DNA of 64,000 bases from Sepiola atlantica. Taxonomy: Eukaryota; Mollusca; Cephalopoda; Sepiida; Sepiolidae. The notes under the pieces are model-generated. The model was not told the origin of the DNA, ran no database searches, and saw only the letters and a list, made by a program, of their open reading frames with translations. Shown here one piece after another: positions 1-12,250 of this stretch; within the stretch, counting starts at the first letter, position 1, and the number at the start of each line of letters is the position of its first letter. The DNA is taken from the NCBI GenBank assembly GCA_963556195.1, contig OY744523.1, forward strand, positions 80,164,497 to 80,228,496, in the 5' to 3' direction. Both the position numbers and the translations under genes were made by a program.

Positions 1-15
1 TATATATATTTTATA

Positions 16-46
<31 letters not shown>

Positions 47-290
47 GACTTTATATATATATATATATTTTATATATATATATATATTTTTATATATATA
101 TATATTTTATATATATATATATATATTTTATATATATATATATTTTATATATATATATATTTTATATATATATATATTTTATATATATATATATTTTATA
201 TATATATATATATATATATTTTATATATATATATATTTTATATATATATATATATATATATTTTATATATATATATATTTTATATATATA

Positions 291-331
<41 letters not shown>

Positions 332-664
332 ATATATATATATATTTTATATATATATATATTTTATATATATATATATTTTATATATATATATATTTTA
401 TATATATATATATTTTATATATATATATATTTTATATATATATATATTTTATATATATATATATTTTATATATATATATATTTTATATATATATATATTT
501 TATATATATATATATTTTATATATATATATATTTTATATATATATATATTTTATATATATATATATATATATTTTATATATATATATATATATATTTTAT
601 ATATATATATATATATATTTTATATATATATATATTTTATATATATATATATTTTATATATATA

Positions 665-696
<32 letters not shown>

Positions 697-1447
697 TTTA
701 TATATATATATATATATATATTTTATATATATATATATATATATATTTTATATATATATATATTTTATATATATATATATTTTATATATATATATATATA
801 TATATTTTATATATATATATATTTTATATATATATATATTTTATATATATATATATTTTATATATATATATATTTTATATATATATATATTTTATATATA
901 TATATATTTTATATATATATATATTTTATATATATATATATTTTATATATATATATATATATATATTTTATATATATATATATTTTATATATATATATAT
1001 TTTATATATATATATATTTTATATATATATATATTTTATATATATATATATTTTATATATATATATATTTTATATATATATATATTTTATATATATATAT
1101 ATTTTATATATATATATATTTTATATATATATATATTTTATATATATATATATTTTATATATATATATATTTTATATATATATATATTTTATATATATAT
1201 ATATTTTATATATATATATATTTTATATATATATATATTTTATATATATATATATTTTATATATATATATATTTTATATATATATATATTTTATATATAT
1301 ATATATTTTATATATATATATATATTTTATATATATATATATATTTTATATATATATATATTTTATATATATATATATATTTTATATATATATATATTTT
1401 ATATATATTTTATATATATATTTTATATATATTATATATATATATAT

Positions 1448-1479
<32 letters not shown>

Positions 1480-1509
1480 GACTTTATATATATATATAGA
1501 CTTTATATA
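1..1509. repeat. AT satellite type I, 17-bp unit (TTTT plus ATATATATATATA)
   Basis: A (TA)n array regularly interrupted by TTTT. Most units are 17 bp; some are longer by even numbers of bases. It runs from the window edge to the mariner terminal repeat. The variant TATAGACTTTATAT occurs near position 45 and three times between about 1445 and 1505. Nothing coding. The right end is set by the CAGGGTG terminus of the mariner. Confidence 0.95.
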
Positions 1510-2833
1510 CAGGGTGTTTCAAAAGTCTTGGGAACATTACAAATGCGTATATCTCATGAACTATTCCAGGTAGAAAAATGAAACTGGTGCCATTTTAAAG
1601 CTTGCTTAATCAAGTTTTTGTTCATACTAATGATTTTCGTGTTATCTTTCCAGGTGCAGTAATGGCGTTCTCTAAACAAGACAAGGCATTTTGCGTCCTC
1701 CAATTTGCAAAGACTGAATCGTGGACATGTGTTCAGCGTGCATTTCGCAGGAAATTTAAAAAAGAAGCCCCTGAAAGGAAATCCATTGTCAGATGACATG
1801 CTAAATTTGTGAAAGATGAGTGTTTGTGCCCAAGTAAGCGAACAGGTCGCCCTTCAACTTCAGAAGATGCAGTTGAGCAAGTTCGGACAGCCTTTCAGCG
1901 GAGCCCCCGTAAATCAGTGAGAAGAGCCAGCAGGGAACTTCAGCTTGCTCCAGCAACTGTCTGGCGTGTCTTAAGGAAACGACTGCAAATGATACCTTAC
2001 AAGCTCAAGTTGGTCCAAAAGTTGAAGGACACTGATAAGCCACTTCGCCGTGACTTTTGCATTGCAATGCAAGAGAAGTTGGAAGATAACGGCTTTGATG
2101 ACCGGCTTGTTTTTAGCGATGAGGCGACCTTCCATCTGAATGGCAAAGTTAACAAGCATAACACTCGCATATGGGGTACTGAGAATCCTCATGAACTTCT
2201 TGAGCACGAGCAAGATTCACCAGAAGTGAACGTGTTTTGTGCAATTTCCAAGAAAGGTGTCTATGGACCGTTCTTCTTTGAAGAGGCAACTATCACTGGT
2301 GAATCCTATCTAAACATGCTGGAAGACTAGTTAATGGCTCAGTTGGAACAAGCAGAATTTGATGACTTAATTTTTCAACAAGATGGTGCACCACCACACT
2401 GGAGCCTTAGAGTAAGGCAGTTTCTTAACACAAGGCTGCCTGGTAGATGGATTGGGAGATCTGGGCGAGGTGATGACGTTCTCATGCCCTGGCCTCCTAG
2501 GTCTCCAGATCTTACCCCGTGTGACTTTTTCCTTTGGGGCTTTGTCAAGCAACAAGTCTATGTGCCGCCCCTTCCAAGAGATATTGACGAACTAAAGGCT
2601 CGAGTAACGGCAGTTGTGGGAACCATTGACGTCAAGATGCTGGAACGCGTTTGGCAGGAAATGGACTATCGACTAGATGTCTGCCGTTGTGACGAATGGT
2701 GCTCATATTGAGCAACTTTGAAGATTCCCCTTGAAACTTTAACCTTTCCAACGGTACCAATTTCATTTTTCAACTCCTAATAGTGTTTGATTATTAAAAA
2801 TCGTTATGTTCCCAAGACTTTTGAAACACCCTG
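1510..2833 (+). mobile_element. Mariner/Tc1-superfamily element, copy 1, full length
   Basis: A 1,324-bp DNA transposon with perfect 28-bp terminal inverted repeats. The left end begins CAGGGTGTTTCAAAAGTCTT and the right end is its exact complement finishing AAACACCCTG. Both ends abut TA, the target used by IS630/Tc1/mariner elements, although in a TA array the duplication cannot be told from background. A single transposase gene fills the middle. It is very similar to the inverted copy at 5553-6602, so both copies look young. Confidence 0.93.
1662..2711 (+). pseudogene. Mariner-like transposase, copy 1, two in-frame stops
   Basis: DDE/D transposase that would cut and paste the flanking element. 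The start is the ATG opening MAFSKQDKAF, the usual beginning for this family; an upstream ATG at 1602 lies in what I take to be leader. The N-terminal part (about residues 1-110) is a DUF4817-like helix-turn-helix region with GRPSTSED and RRASREL. The catalytic part shows VFSDEATFHLNG, FQQDGAPPHW and SPDLTPCDFFLWG, giving aspartates D1, D2 and D3. One frame runs through, but it contains TGA at 1794-1796 and TAG at 2328-2330. Both are tryptophan codons in copy 2. Near 2685 one extra T (CCGTTGTGACG) shifts the last residues; the next frame reads VTNGAHIEQL and then stops. It is inactive as a plain DNA reading. Confidence 0.9.
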
Positions 2834-4363
2834 TATATACTATATATATATACTATATATATATATACTATATATATACTATATATATATATATATATAG
2901 TATATATATATATATATATATAGTATATATATATATATACTATACTATATATATATATATAGTATATATATATATACTATACTATATATATATATATAGT
3001 ATATATATATATACTATATATATATATATAGTATATATATATATACTATATATATATATATAGTATATATATATATACTATACTATATATATATTATAGT
3101 ATATATATATATACTATACTATATATATATATACTATACTATATATATATACTATATATATATATATACTATATATATATATATATATACTATATATATA
3201 TATATATACTATATATATATATTTATATATATATATATATATTACTATATATATATATATACTATATATATATATATACTATATATATATATTATACTAT
3301 ATATATATATATACTATATATATATATATACTATATATATATATATACTATATATATATATATATACTATATATATATATATATACTATATATATATATA
3401 TATACTATATATATATATATACTATATATATATATATATACTATATATATATATATATACTATATATATATATATATACTATATATATATATATATACTA
3501 TATATATATATATATACTATATATATATATATATACTATATATATATATATATACTATATATATATATATATACTATATATATATATATATACTATATAT
3601 ATATATATATACTATATATATATATATACTATATATATATATATACTATATATATATATATACTATATATATATATATATACTATATATATATATATATA
3701 CTATATATATATATATATACTATATATATATATATATACTATATATATATATATACTATATATATATATATACTATATATATATATATACTATATATATA
3801 TATATATACTATATATATATATATATACTATATATATATATATATACTATATATATATATATACTATATATATATATATATACTATATATATATATATAT
3901 ACTATATATATATATATACTATATATATATATATACTATATATATATATATACTATATATAATTATATATATATATATATATATATATACTATATATATA
4001 TATACTATATATATATATATATATACTATATATATATATATACTATATATATATATATATACTATATATATATATATATACTATATATATATATATACTA
4101 TATATATATATATATACTATATATATATATATATATACTATATATATATATATATACTATATATATATATATATACTATATATATATATATATACTATAT
4201 ATATATATATATACTATATATATATATATATATACTATATATATATATATATATACTATATATATATATATATATATACTATATATATATATATATATAT
4301 ACTATATTATATATATATATACTATATATATATATATATATATATACTATATATATATATATA

Positions 4364-4414
<51 letters not shown>

Positions 4415-4428
4415 CTATATATATATAC

Positions 4429-4462
<34 letters not shown>

Positions 4463-4482
4463 CTATATATATATATATATAC

Positions 4483-4518
<36 letters not shown>

Positions 4519-4592
4519 CTATATATATATACTATATACATATATATATATATATACTATATATATATACTATATATATATATATATATATA

Positions 4593-4623
<31 letters not shown>

Positions 4624-4867
4624 CTATATATAATATATATACTATATATATATATATATATATACTATATATATATATATATATATACTATATATATATA
4701 TATATACTATATATATATATATATATATATACTATATATATATATATATATATACTATATATATATATATATACTATATATATATATATATATACTATAT
4801 ATATTATATATATATACTATATATATACTATATATATATATATATATATACTATATATATATATATA

Positions 4868-4935
<68 letters not shown>

Positions 4936-4974
4936 TATATATATATATATATACTATATATATATATATATATA

Positions 4975-5059
<85 letters not shown>

Positions 5060-5249
5060 TATATATATATATATATACTATATATATATATATACTATAT
5101 AATATATATATACTAATATATATATATATATATACTATATATATATATATATATATACTATATATATATATATATATATACTATATATATATATATATAT
5201 ATACTATATATATATATATATATATACTATATATATATATATATATATA

Positions 5250-5309
<60 letters not shown>

Positions 5310-5340
5310 TATATATATATATATACTATATATATATATA

Positions 5341-5392
<52 letters not shown>

Positions 5393-5440
5393 TATATATA
5401 TATATATACTATATATATATATATACTATATATATATATA

Positions 5441-5471
<31 letters not shown>

Positions 5472-5552
5472 CTATATATATATATACTATATATATATAT
5501 ATACTATATATATATATATACTATATATATATATATACTATAATATATATAT
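2834..5552. repeat. AT satellite type II, single C or G interruptions every 17-21 bp
   Basis: A 2.7-kb (TA)n array in which a lone C (TATACTATA) recurs mostly every 17-21 bp. The first 300 bp also contain the complementary TATAGTATA, so that part mixes both orientations. It differs from the array at 1-1509, which is broken by TTTT, but has a similar period. A few ACATATA variants occur around 4395-4545. It separates the two inverted mariner copies. Peptides of alternating tyrosine and isoleucine read from it are artefacts. Confidence 0.95.
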
Positions 5553-6450
5553 AGACTTGTTGCTTGACAAAGCCCCAAAGGAAAAAGTCACACGGGGTAA
5601 GATCTGGAGACCTAGGAGGCCAGGGCATGAGAACGTCATCACCTCGCCCAGATCTCCCAATCCATCTACCAGGCAGCCTTGTGTTAAGAAACTGCCTTAC
5701 TCTAAGACTCCAGTGTGGTGTTGCACCATCTTGTTGAAAAATTAAGTCATCAGATTCTGCTTGTTCCAACTGAGCCATTAACCAGTGTTCCAGCATGTTT
5801 AGATAGGATTCACCAGTGATAGTTGCCTCTTCAAAGAAGAACGGTCCATAGACACCTTTCTTGGAAATTGCACAAAACACGTTCACTTTTGGTGAATCTC
5901 GCTCGTGCTGAAGAAGTTCATGAGGATTCTCAGTACCCCATATGCGAGTGTTATGCTTGTTAACTTTGCCATTCAGATGGAAGGTCGCCTCATCGCTAAA
6001 AACAAGCCGGTCATCAAAGCCGTTATCTTCCAACTTCTCTTGCATTGCAATGCAAAAGTCACGGCGAAGTGGCTTATCAGTGTCCTTCAACTTTTGGACC
6101 AACTTGAGCTTGTAAGGTACCATTTGCAGTCGTTTCCTTAAGACACGCCAGACAGTTGCTGGAGCAAGCTTAAGTTCCCTGCTGGCTCTTCTCACTGATT
6201 TACGGGGGTTCCGCTGAAAGGCTGTCCGAACTTGCTCAACTGCATCTTCTGAAGTTGAAGGGCGACCTGTTCGCTTACTTGGGCACAAACACCCATCTTT
6301 CACAAATTTAGCATGCCATCTGACAATGGATTTCCTTTCAGGGGCTTCTTTTTTAAATTTCCTGCGAAATGCACGCTGAACACATGTCCACGATTCAGTC
6401 TTTGCAAATTGGAGGACGCAAAATGCCTTGTCTTGTTTAGAGAACGCCAT
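5521..6450 (-). pseudogene. Mariner-like transposase, copy 2, open but C-terminally truncated
   Basis: Start at the MAFSKQDKAF methionine (6450-6448). The frame is open for 309 codons with no internal stop; the last 11 residues or so are read from AT satellite (alternating Tyr/Ile) before a stop at 5521-5523. The HTH/DUF4817-like part, VFSDEATF (D1), FQQDGATPHW (D2) and PWPPRSPDLTPCDFFLWG (D3) are all present. I count 46 residues between D2 and D3, against 34 in classical mariner, because of a WIGRSGRGDD insert. The protein loses about 57 C-terminal residues relative to copy 1. The DDE core is complete, so a truncated protein could in principle be made. Confidence 0.88.
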
Positions 6451-6602
6451 TACTGCACCTGGAAAGATAACACGAAAATCATTAGTATGACCAAAAACTT
6501 GATTAAGCAAGCTTTAAAATGGCACCAGTTTCATTTTTCTACCTGGAATAGTTCATGAGATATACGCATTTGTAATGTTCCCAAGACTTTTGAAACACCC
6601 TG
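5553..6602 (-). mobile_element. Mariner/Tc1-superfamily element, copy 2, 3'-truncated
   Basis: Inverted copy of the element at 1510-2833. Its 5' terminal repeat is intact at 6575-6602 and abuts TATATA. The other end stops inside the transposase gene at AAGTCTAT, where it passes directly into AT satellite at 5552, so about 0.28 kb including the 3' terminal repeat is missing. The break lies where the gene sequence (AGTCTAT) matches satellite sequence, which suggests a microhomology junction. Without one terminal repeat it cannot be mobilised as a unit. Confidence 0.92.
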
Positions 6603-6773
6603 TATATATATATATATATAACGTCAACTAAAATATACAAAAAAGTCAGTGAAATTGAAAATTTAAGAAATTCATTAAAATAATCTCTTTGAAAGATAAA
6701 TATCGATTTCCTGGAACTATTTAAAAAAAAAAGGGAAAAACTCTCCCCAGAGACAGCAGAACTGGTAGTACAC

Positions 6774-8089
6774 ATGTATGAAAATGATAAATACAGCCGT
6801 CAAATGCCAGGCAAAAAGGACTATGTTAGTATTGCAAAGGGTGTTCACGAACAAAATCATTTAATACTATGTAACCTGGATGAATTGTATGCTGCTTTTA
6901 AACAGAAGTATCCCAATGTCAAGTTGGTGTTTTCCAAATTTTCTCAGTTGTGTCCAAAGTGGTGTGTATTAGCTGGATCTAAAAGTACCCATTCTGTTTG
7001 TGTGTAGCATACATTAGAATGCGAAACTTCTTGTAGACGCCATTGGTTGGGACGTCACTTACAAAGATTTGATCTCAAAACTAGTTTGTGATTCTTCCAA
7101 CAAGGAATGCATGATGCACCGTTGTGAGGCATGTCCTGGCAGAGAAGCATTGCAGAAGTTCTTGGATGAAAAGCTGGTTGATGTGAATCCAGATGATGCA
7201 TTTCATTTTAGTCAATGGGACACAACTGACCGTGCAACATTAAGTACTCGTACAACACCCACGACACTGCATTTGTGTATCAAACCCAGACAATGACAGT
7301 TCACTACATTCGTGCATTATTGCCTCATGTTAACAAAATGACTTATTTCAGTGATGGCTTTGGGGGTCAATATAAAAATTATAAAAACTTCATAAATTTA
7401 TGTCTGCATAAACAGGACTTATGGATTGATGCAGTGTGGGTTTTCTTTGCTACAAGCCATGGAAAATCCCTTTGTGATGGAATCTGTGGTTCAGTAAAAC
7501 GGCATGTGGCTAAACGGTCGCTTCAACGTCCTCTGAATAATCAAATCCTGAATTATAAAGCCATGCTACAAGTCTGCCTGGAGATGTCTGCAATCAAGTT
7601 CTTTGATATTAGTATGGAAACTATGGAGGAGGTGAGAAAGTTTCTTGAGGCAAGATTTGCCAGGGGAAACACAGTACCAGGAAGCGGAAGCAGCCACCAT
7701 TTTGCCCCATTTTCAACATCGAATATTGGTCATAAGCTGACCAGCGAGGATGAATCATATACAGACAATCCTGATTTTAACTTGCCATCAATTCTTGAAA
7801 TCTCTGACATTTCACCAATGCAATATATAACCTGTGTTTATAATTCTTTCTGGTGGATTGGCATTGTGAATGAAATTAATGCAGAGGCAGGTGATGTAAC
7901 CGTCAAGTTCATGGACCATGCAAGACATTCAATTGGTCGCAAATTGATGATACATGGCTTGTTCCAATCAAGAAAATTCTTTGTGTTGTCACCCCAACAA
8001 CATATACAGTAAGAACATACAAGATAACTGATGAGTATGAAAAAATGATTTCTGCATTTCAGTGGCATAAAGAAAATAACAGTATGTAG
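6774..8089 (+). pseudogene. Transposase-like repetitive protein, frameshifted
   Basis: Decayed gene of a repetitive family that I recognise from invertebrate genomes but cannot name to superfamily. The segments follow one another on the + strand: MYENDKYSRQMPGKKDYVSI (from 6774), a WDVTYKDLISKLVCDSSNKE block with a Cys-rich MMHRCEACPG motif, then YFSDGFGGQYKN, VFFATSHGKSLCDGI and SLQRPLNNQI, then a C-terminal CVYNSFWWIGIVNEI and VKFMDH module. Similarity continues upstream of the first ATG without a clear start (LSPETAELV). It needs frame changes near 7020, 7255 and 7940 and has a stop at 7005-7007. The last frame ends QWHKENNSM at TAG 8087-8089. The invariant-looking SDG and SHGK motifs suggest a DDE-like nuclease; that is inference. 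Confidence 0.75.
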
Positions 8090-9202
8090 ATAATGTTGTC
8101 GTATGTTGGTTTTTATTGTGAAGTCCGCTTTTATGGTAAATATCTGATCACTGTGAGACTGTATTACCTTTTACTATTTAACTTTTACTTTCTAAAACTT
8201 ATTTCAATGTGAATTTTATATAAATTTAGATGAACGGTTCCTCCAACTTCATCTCACATACCCAAACTAGTTGCTTCCCCCCAATAGGGTATTTCTGAAC
8301 CCTCGGAAAAAGACCTAACTTTGAATAGACACTGTGAGTGAACAAAAAAAGTATTATTTACCATTTTTGGTCCAGAGGTACTTCATAGTGTCTAAATGAA
8401 TGTCCAAAAGAAAAAACCCGTTACCATATCAGCTACATCATTTTTTTGCCCCATATTGGTGCACATTTAAAAAATTTCAAAATTTGATAAAATCTCATAG
8501 AAGGCTTCATTTCTGAGCAAAACTGATGCCATTTTTGGGTTCCTTGGGTTGAAAAACATACCTGCGTGAATTTTCAGCGTCACATGTTTCAAACTGAAAA
8601 TATTAAAGAAAATGTAATTATTAAAATGTCGCCTGGGCAACATCTTGCGTGATTTACGCGACACGGAAATTGCTCTAAATCGGAAACCGCTTAGAGTTGC
8701 ATGCTCAAATTTTCAGGATTTCTTAGCTTTTATGATGTTCATCTGTGGTGCAAGTTACAACAAAATCTGAGGACATGGGTTTCAAGCCCTGGATGATTTG
8801 ACATGGAATAACCCTAACCCAGTTTTTCGAGAGTAGTTTAATATCAATTTAAATGAGAACCAAGTGTTTTCAATATTTTCCTGTGCTGTGACAAAAGGCT
8901 GTAAGCTGACAAAAACATAATTTCTTATTAAATGTAGTGGTGTAACTTCATTATATCAAAGTCATAAGACATGAAATATTAATATTTTACTCTCAAAATG
9001 GGATAAAATGGATATGGCAAAACTTTTTGTATTTTTGAGAAAAGATGAGAAAAACATTTCAGAATCATGTGGTCTTTTGACATAGTATGTATGATTACAT
9101 AGTATTTATGACAGCTTATATGCAAAAAAAAAAAAAATTAGCTTTGTTTTATTTTTCCCCTACTTGGCCATTTTTATGTTAAATCTTCATTGCAAAGCTT
9201 GT
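8090..9202. other. Non-coding, probable 3' flank of the transposase-like element
   Basis: No gene seen. The first 700 bp are moderately GC-balanced and end near GATTTGACATGGAATAACCC at about 8795-8814, followed by the telomere-like string AACCCTAACCC. I suspect this is the 3' non-coding part of the preceding element, but I found no matching 5' terminus. The remainder is AT-rich. Confidence 0.4.
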
Positions 9203-9293
9203 GTTTAGAAGAGGTACATGAAGTGAAATGTCAACGTGTATTGCAGAAAGTTTGGGAAGCCAGTTGGCAGGAAAAGTTAATTGAACTCATCCT
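9203..9293 (+). repeat. Inverted repeat, left arm (partner 10722-10811)
   Basis: Begins GTTTAGAAGAGGTACATGAA and includes GCCAGTTGGCAGG. It matches the reverse complement of 10722-10811 along about 90 bp with scattered differences. The arms may be the ends of a 1.6-kb foldback element or two opposed copies of one dispersed repeat. The string TGCCAACTGGGTT of the right arm recurs just before the tandem array at 13827. Confidence 0.7.
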
Positions 9294-10721
9294 CATGGGA
9301 AAGCAAGCAAACGGACACACAAAAATAGGGATGCATATTTTAATCATTATTGGACTATAAATGGTATTTATTTACATTTGACAATTTATTCAAAAATGTT
9401 ATGTTTAAACTTTAATCCGAGACATAAAATATTAACCACTTGACAGAACTTTGAACATTCAAAATGGCAGATATTTAAAAGGATAATACACAAAAGTTGA
9501 AAAAGTATATGGAGCATTTATTTTTAAGGAGATGACAGACCGTCTTTCAAATGTCATATTTGCAAACATGTTTTTTATTTTCATTGAAAACATTTTATTC
9601 TTTTTGTTTTTGTTCATTATCTCTGAGAGTCTGATGTATAAAAAAATGAAAATAATAGCTGCTTTAAATGTACCTTGGACAAATTTTAAACATTTCTAAA
9701 AATGTGCCTACTTTTTTCATATGCTTTTATTGTGAAAATAATTTTACAAGGCTTTTTTAAAATTATGGTTCAATCCTCCTGAATAAAATTCAAATAAAGG
9801 GATAAATTTAAACTTGCGCTTTTGTGCAATATAATTTTCATTAAATAATTTTTAATATTTAAATAAACTTTAAAATTAAATGCAAGAAACTCAAAATTTT
9901 AAAAAGAGTATTTTATACTTATTTACAATACTGCACTAGTTATTACTAGTGCAGTTTTTTTTATACTTAGGATTGCTTTATTTAATTAATTTGTTTAAAT
10001 TTTAATTTAAAAGAATATTTACTGATTTTTAATGTCATTTTAAAGTAGATTGTACCATAATTAAAAACAAAAACAAAACTAAATTATTTCACAAAAAAAA
10101 AAAAACTTATCAAAAGAAAAACTTATTAAAAGAGCACATAATTTATTTCAAAGTCTAAACCTTTCACCAATTGCTTTTGTTATTTCATGCTGTTTATGTC
10201 TGACCTAACTAAAAAAGGCATGCCAAAATAAGGGGGTTAAAAAGTTAGAACAGAACGAAGATTCAAAGTTTTATTCTTCATAAAATCTTTCATTATGATC
10301 ACTGTTTTTAGATGTTGATCGCCGAAAATGAAATAAATGAATTCTAGAATGTTTTATTAACTTATGAAATAAGAGAATGGTTGAGTCCAAAATTGACAAA
10401 CTCCTTATTGTAACGGTGGTATAATTCAACAAGGCACGTCTTCCACAGAAAAACAAAATAACAAAATCGAACCATGAAAGAAAAAAAAAAAAAGAAACCA
10501 ATACCGAAACTAAAATGTCATACCACCCAACATTAAAACTACTGCAGAGACTAAGGAAACCAGACTCTTCTGAAATCATATTTCCCAAATTTGACACTGT
10601 TAACATAACAGTTCAGCTTAACCCTAGTAAGTTATTAGAAAAATTGAGTTCACAATAACAATGAAGCACTTTCATTCTAAACAAGTTGCCTGGTGAATGA
10701 CCTTGCAAGAGGCTTAATTGT
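9294..10721. other. AT-rich non-coding DNA between inverted-repeat arms
   Basis: No gene or RNA recognised. Contains a small perfect hairpin at 9930-9955 and several A- or T-runs. The open frame at 10271-10606 (-) is low-complexity, hydrophobic and unrecognised. Confidence 0.5.
9930..9955. other. Perfect 11-bp stem, 4-nt loop hairpin followed by a T-run
   Basis: ACTGCACTAGT, TATT, ACTAGTGCAGT, then a run of T residues. The stem is perfect and stands out from the AT-rich surroundings. Function unknown. Confidence 0.8.
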
Positions 10722-10811
10722 GGATGAGTCCAATTCACTTTACCTGCCAACTGGGTTTCCCAACCTTCTACAATACAAGTTGACATTCCACTTCATGTAA
10801 CCCTTCTAAAC
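10722..10811 (-). repeat. Inverted repeat, right arm (partner 9203-9293)
   Basis: Complement of the left arm, with TACCTGCCAACTGGGTTTCC inside and ACCCTTCTAAAC at its outer end. Confidence 0.7.
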
Positions 10812-11855
10812 TTGAGCTTGCCGCCAAATCTTCTTGATGCAACAATTCTCACTGAACACGTTTTCATCTCAAAAGGCTTGTTACCAAACTTATGGTTAAC
10901 AAATTTTTTCTTTTTTTTTGTGGGGGTTTACCCCTCTGGGTGTGACTGTCCAGGTTGGGAAAATGGTAGGGGACTGTGGTTCCCCAAGTTGAGAAGTTTG
11001 TCTCGATTTCAGGTTTTTTTGCCATTGACCACTCGCATCCCAGATAAAATAAACTTAAAATGATTTCCTTCTTCTTAACCTAATAATAGGTAACATACTT
11101 TTCCTTCTAATTTATATTTAACTCGTCATTTCTATTATATGCTACAAGGGGGTAAATTATTTTCGATGCTTTATTTTTATGGATATAAGGAGCCTTCCCA
11201 TTTCCTCATTATGAACACTTCACAGCCGCCATCTTGAAGGTATGTAGCTATTCGTATATATGGCTTCATTTTAAAAGATACTTTAATCTACGGTTATAGA
11301 TAATAAAACTGCTTGATTAACTATTTTATTTCCATTAATTATTACAAATAATACTTAATATAACCAAGTACTGTTACAATAACAAAATGAACACTTTTCA
11401 TACAACATGTCTGGCTTTAAATTTGTGCGCTACCAGTTAAGCAATAACAAAATGACATACTAACATTTAATATTTTCATACAAAATATATGTATTTCAAA
11501 ACTAACTGTAAAACAACTTTCAACTTAAAATTTTTTTTAATAAAATTAATAAAAACACGTTACACACACAGTGGAGTGTTTAAAAGAACGCCTAGACTTT
11601 CTTTGGTGAAAAAGTAGACTAGATTTGGTTATGAGGGTTACATGCTTTACAAAACAAACATTCTTTTCGCACATAATTCAGTTTCGTTACAGTGCGAAAT
11701 TATACCAAAACTTTTAAGGCTTTAAACTGATGATTTCTATACTCTTCCAAACTGAACTAAAACAGGGTCTTCTTGGACAAGTTATTGTCGAGTTTTGTTT
11801 TATTTATGTTTTGGAATTTTTGAGATGAGGATTGATAATTTAGATTATTTGGATT
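10812..11855. other. Non-coding DNA
   Basis: No gene, RNA or element recognised. A T-run at about 10902-10920 is followed by a GT-rich stretch; the rest is AT-rich. Confidence 0.5.
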
Positions 11856-12000
11856 ATTCGGATTACTGTTCTCATCTTGGATGTTATTCTCACAACGTTT
11901 CAGCCGATGTAACCTCCGACCTTCTTCAGGTGCATCTTGGCAAACTCGTCAATCTTTCTGTCGAACTCAGGGATTCTGTACAGAATTTCGAATGGAACCC
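11856..12000 (+). repeat. Inverted repeat, left arm (partner 12251-12397)
   Basis: Runs from ATTCGGATTACTGTTCTCAT to GAATTTCGAATGGAACCC and matches the reverse complement of 12251-12397 at roughly 85 percent by eye. On the - strand both arms carry a conserved CTGAAGAAGGTC, a spacer and CTGAAA(A)CGTT segment. A nearby open frame (11795-12055) is a by-product of this repeat. Confidence 0.75.
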
Positions 12001-12082
12001 ACGGGGGTATCTTGCTCTCATTCCGTCAAGCATAACCAGTAAAAGTCTAATGTAATTCGTAATTGTATTCTTAGTATTGCCT

Positions 12083-12170
12083 GCACTGTGAATTGAACCT
12101 TCAACCTCCAGAAGACTGTCACTTAGAACTGATTATTACTTAGCACTTTATCCATTACACCACGGGTCCT
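12083..12170 (-). repeat. tRNA(Arg)-like, SINE-type segment
   Basis: Read on the - strand it opens GGACCCGTGGTGTAATGGAT, which resembles the 5' half and A box of a tRNA-Arg. It ends with a B-box-like GGTTCAATTC at about 12089-12098. The 3' acceptor strand does not pair with the 5' GGACCCG, and the anticodon arm is distorted. It is therefore a tRNA-derived SINE head or tRNA pseudogene, not a working tRNA. It lies in the loop of the surrounding inverted repeat. Confidence 0.6.
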
Positions 12171-12250
12171 TGCGGACAATTCTAGTGTGAATGTATGTAT
12201 CGTCATGGCTGACGGACCGAGTGCAAGTTACCTCTGTGGATTAAATATAG

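Noticed and set aside
2806..3063. Open frame of alternating Tyr and Ile
   Set aside because: Read directly from (TA)n satellite; no protein character.
11795..12055. 86-codon + strand open frame
   Set aside because: Lies on the arm of an inverted repeat, with no recognisable motifs.
12083..12170. Functional tRNA-Arg gene
   Set aside because: Acceptor stem cannot pair and the anticodon arm is disrupted; better seen as SINE-type.
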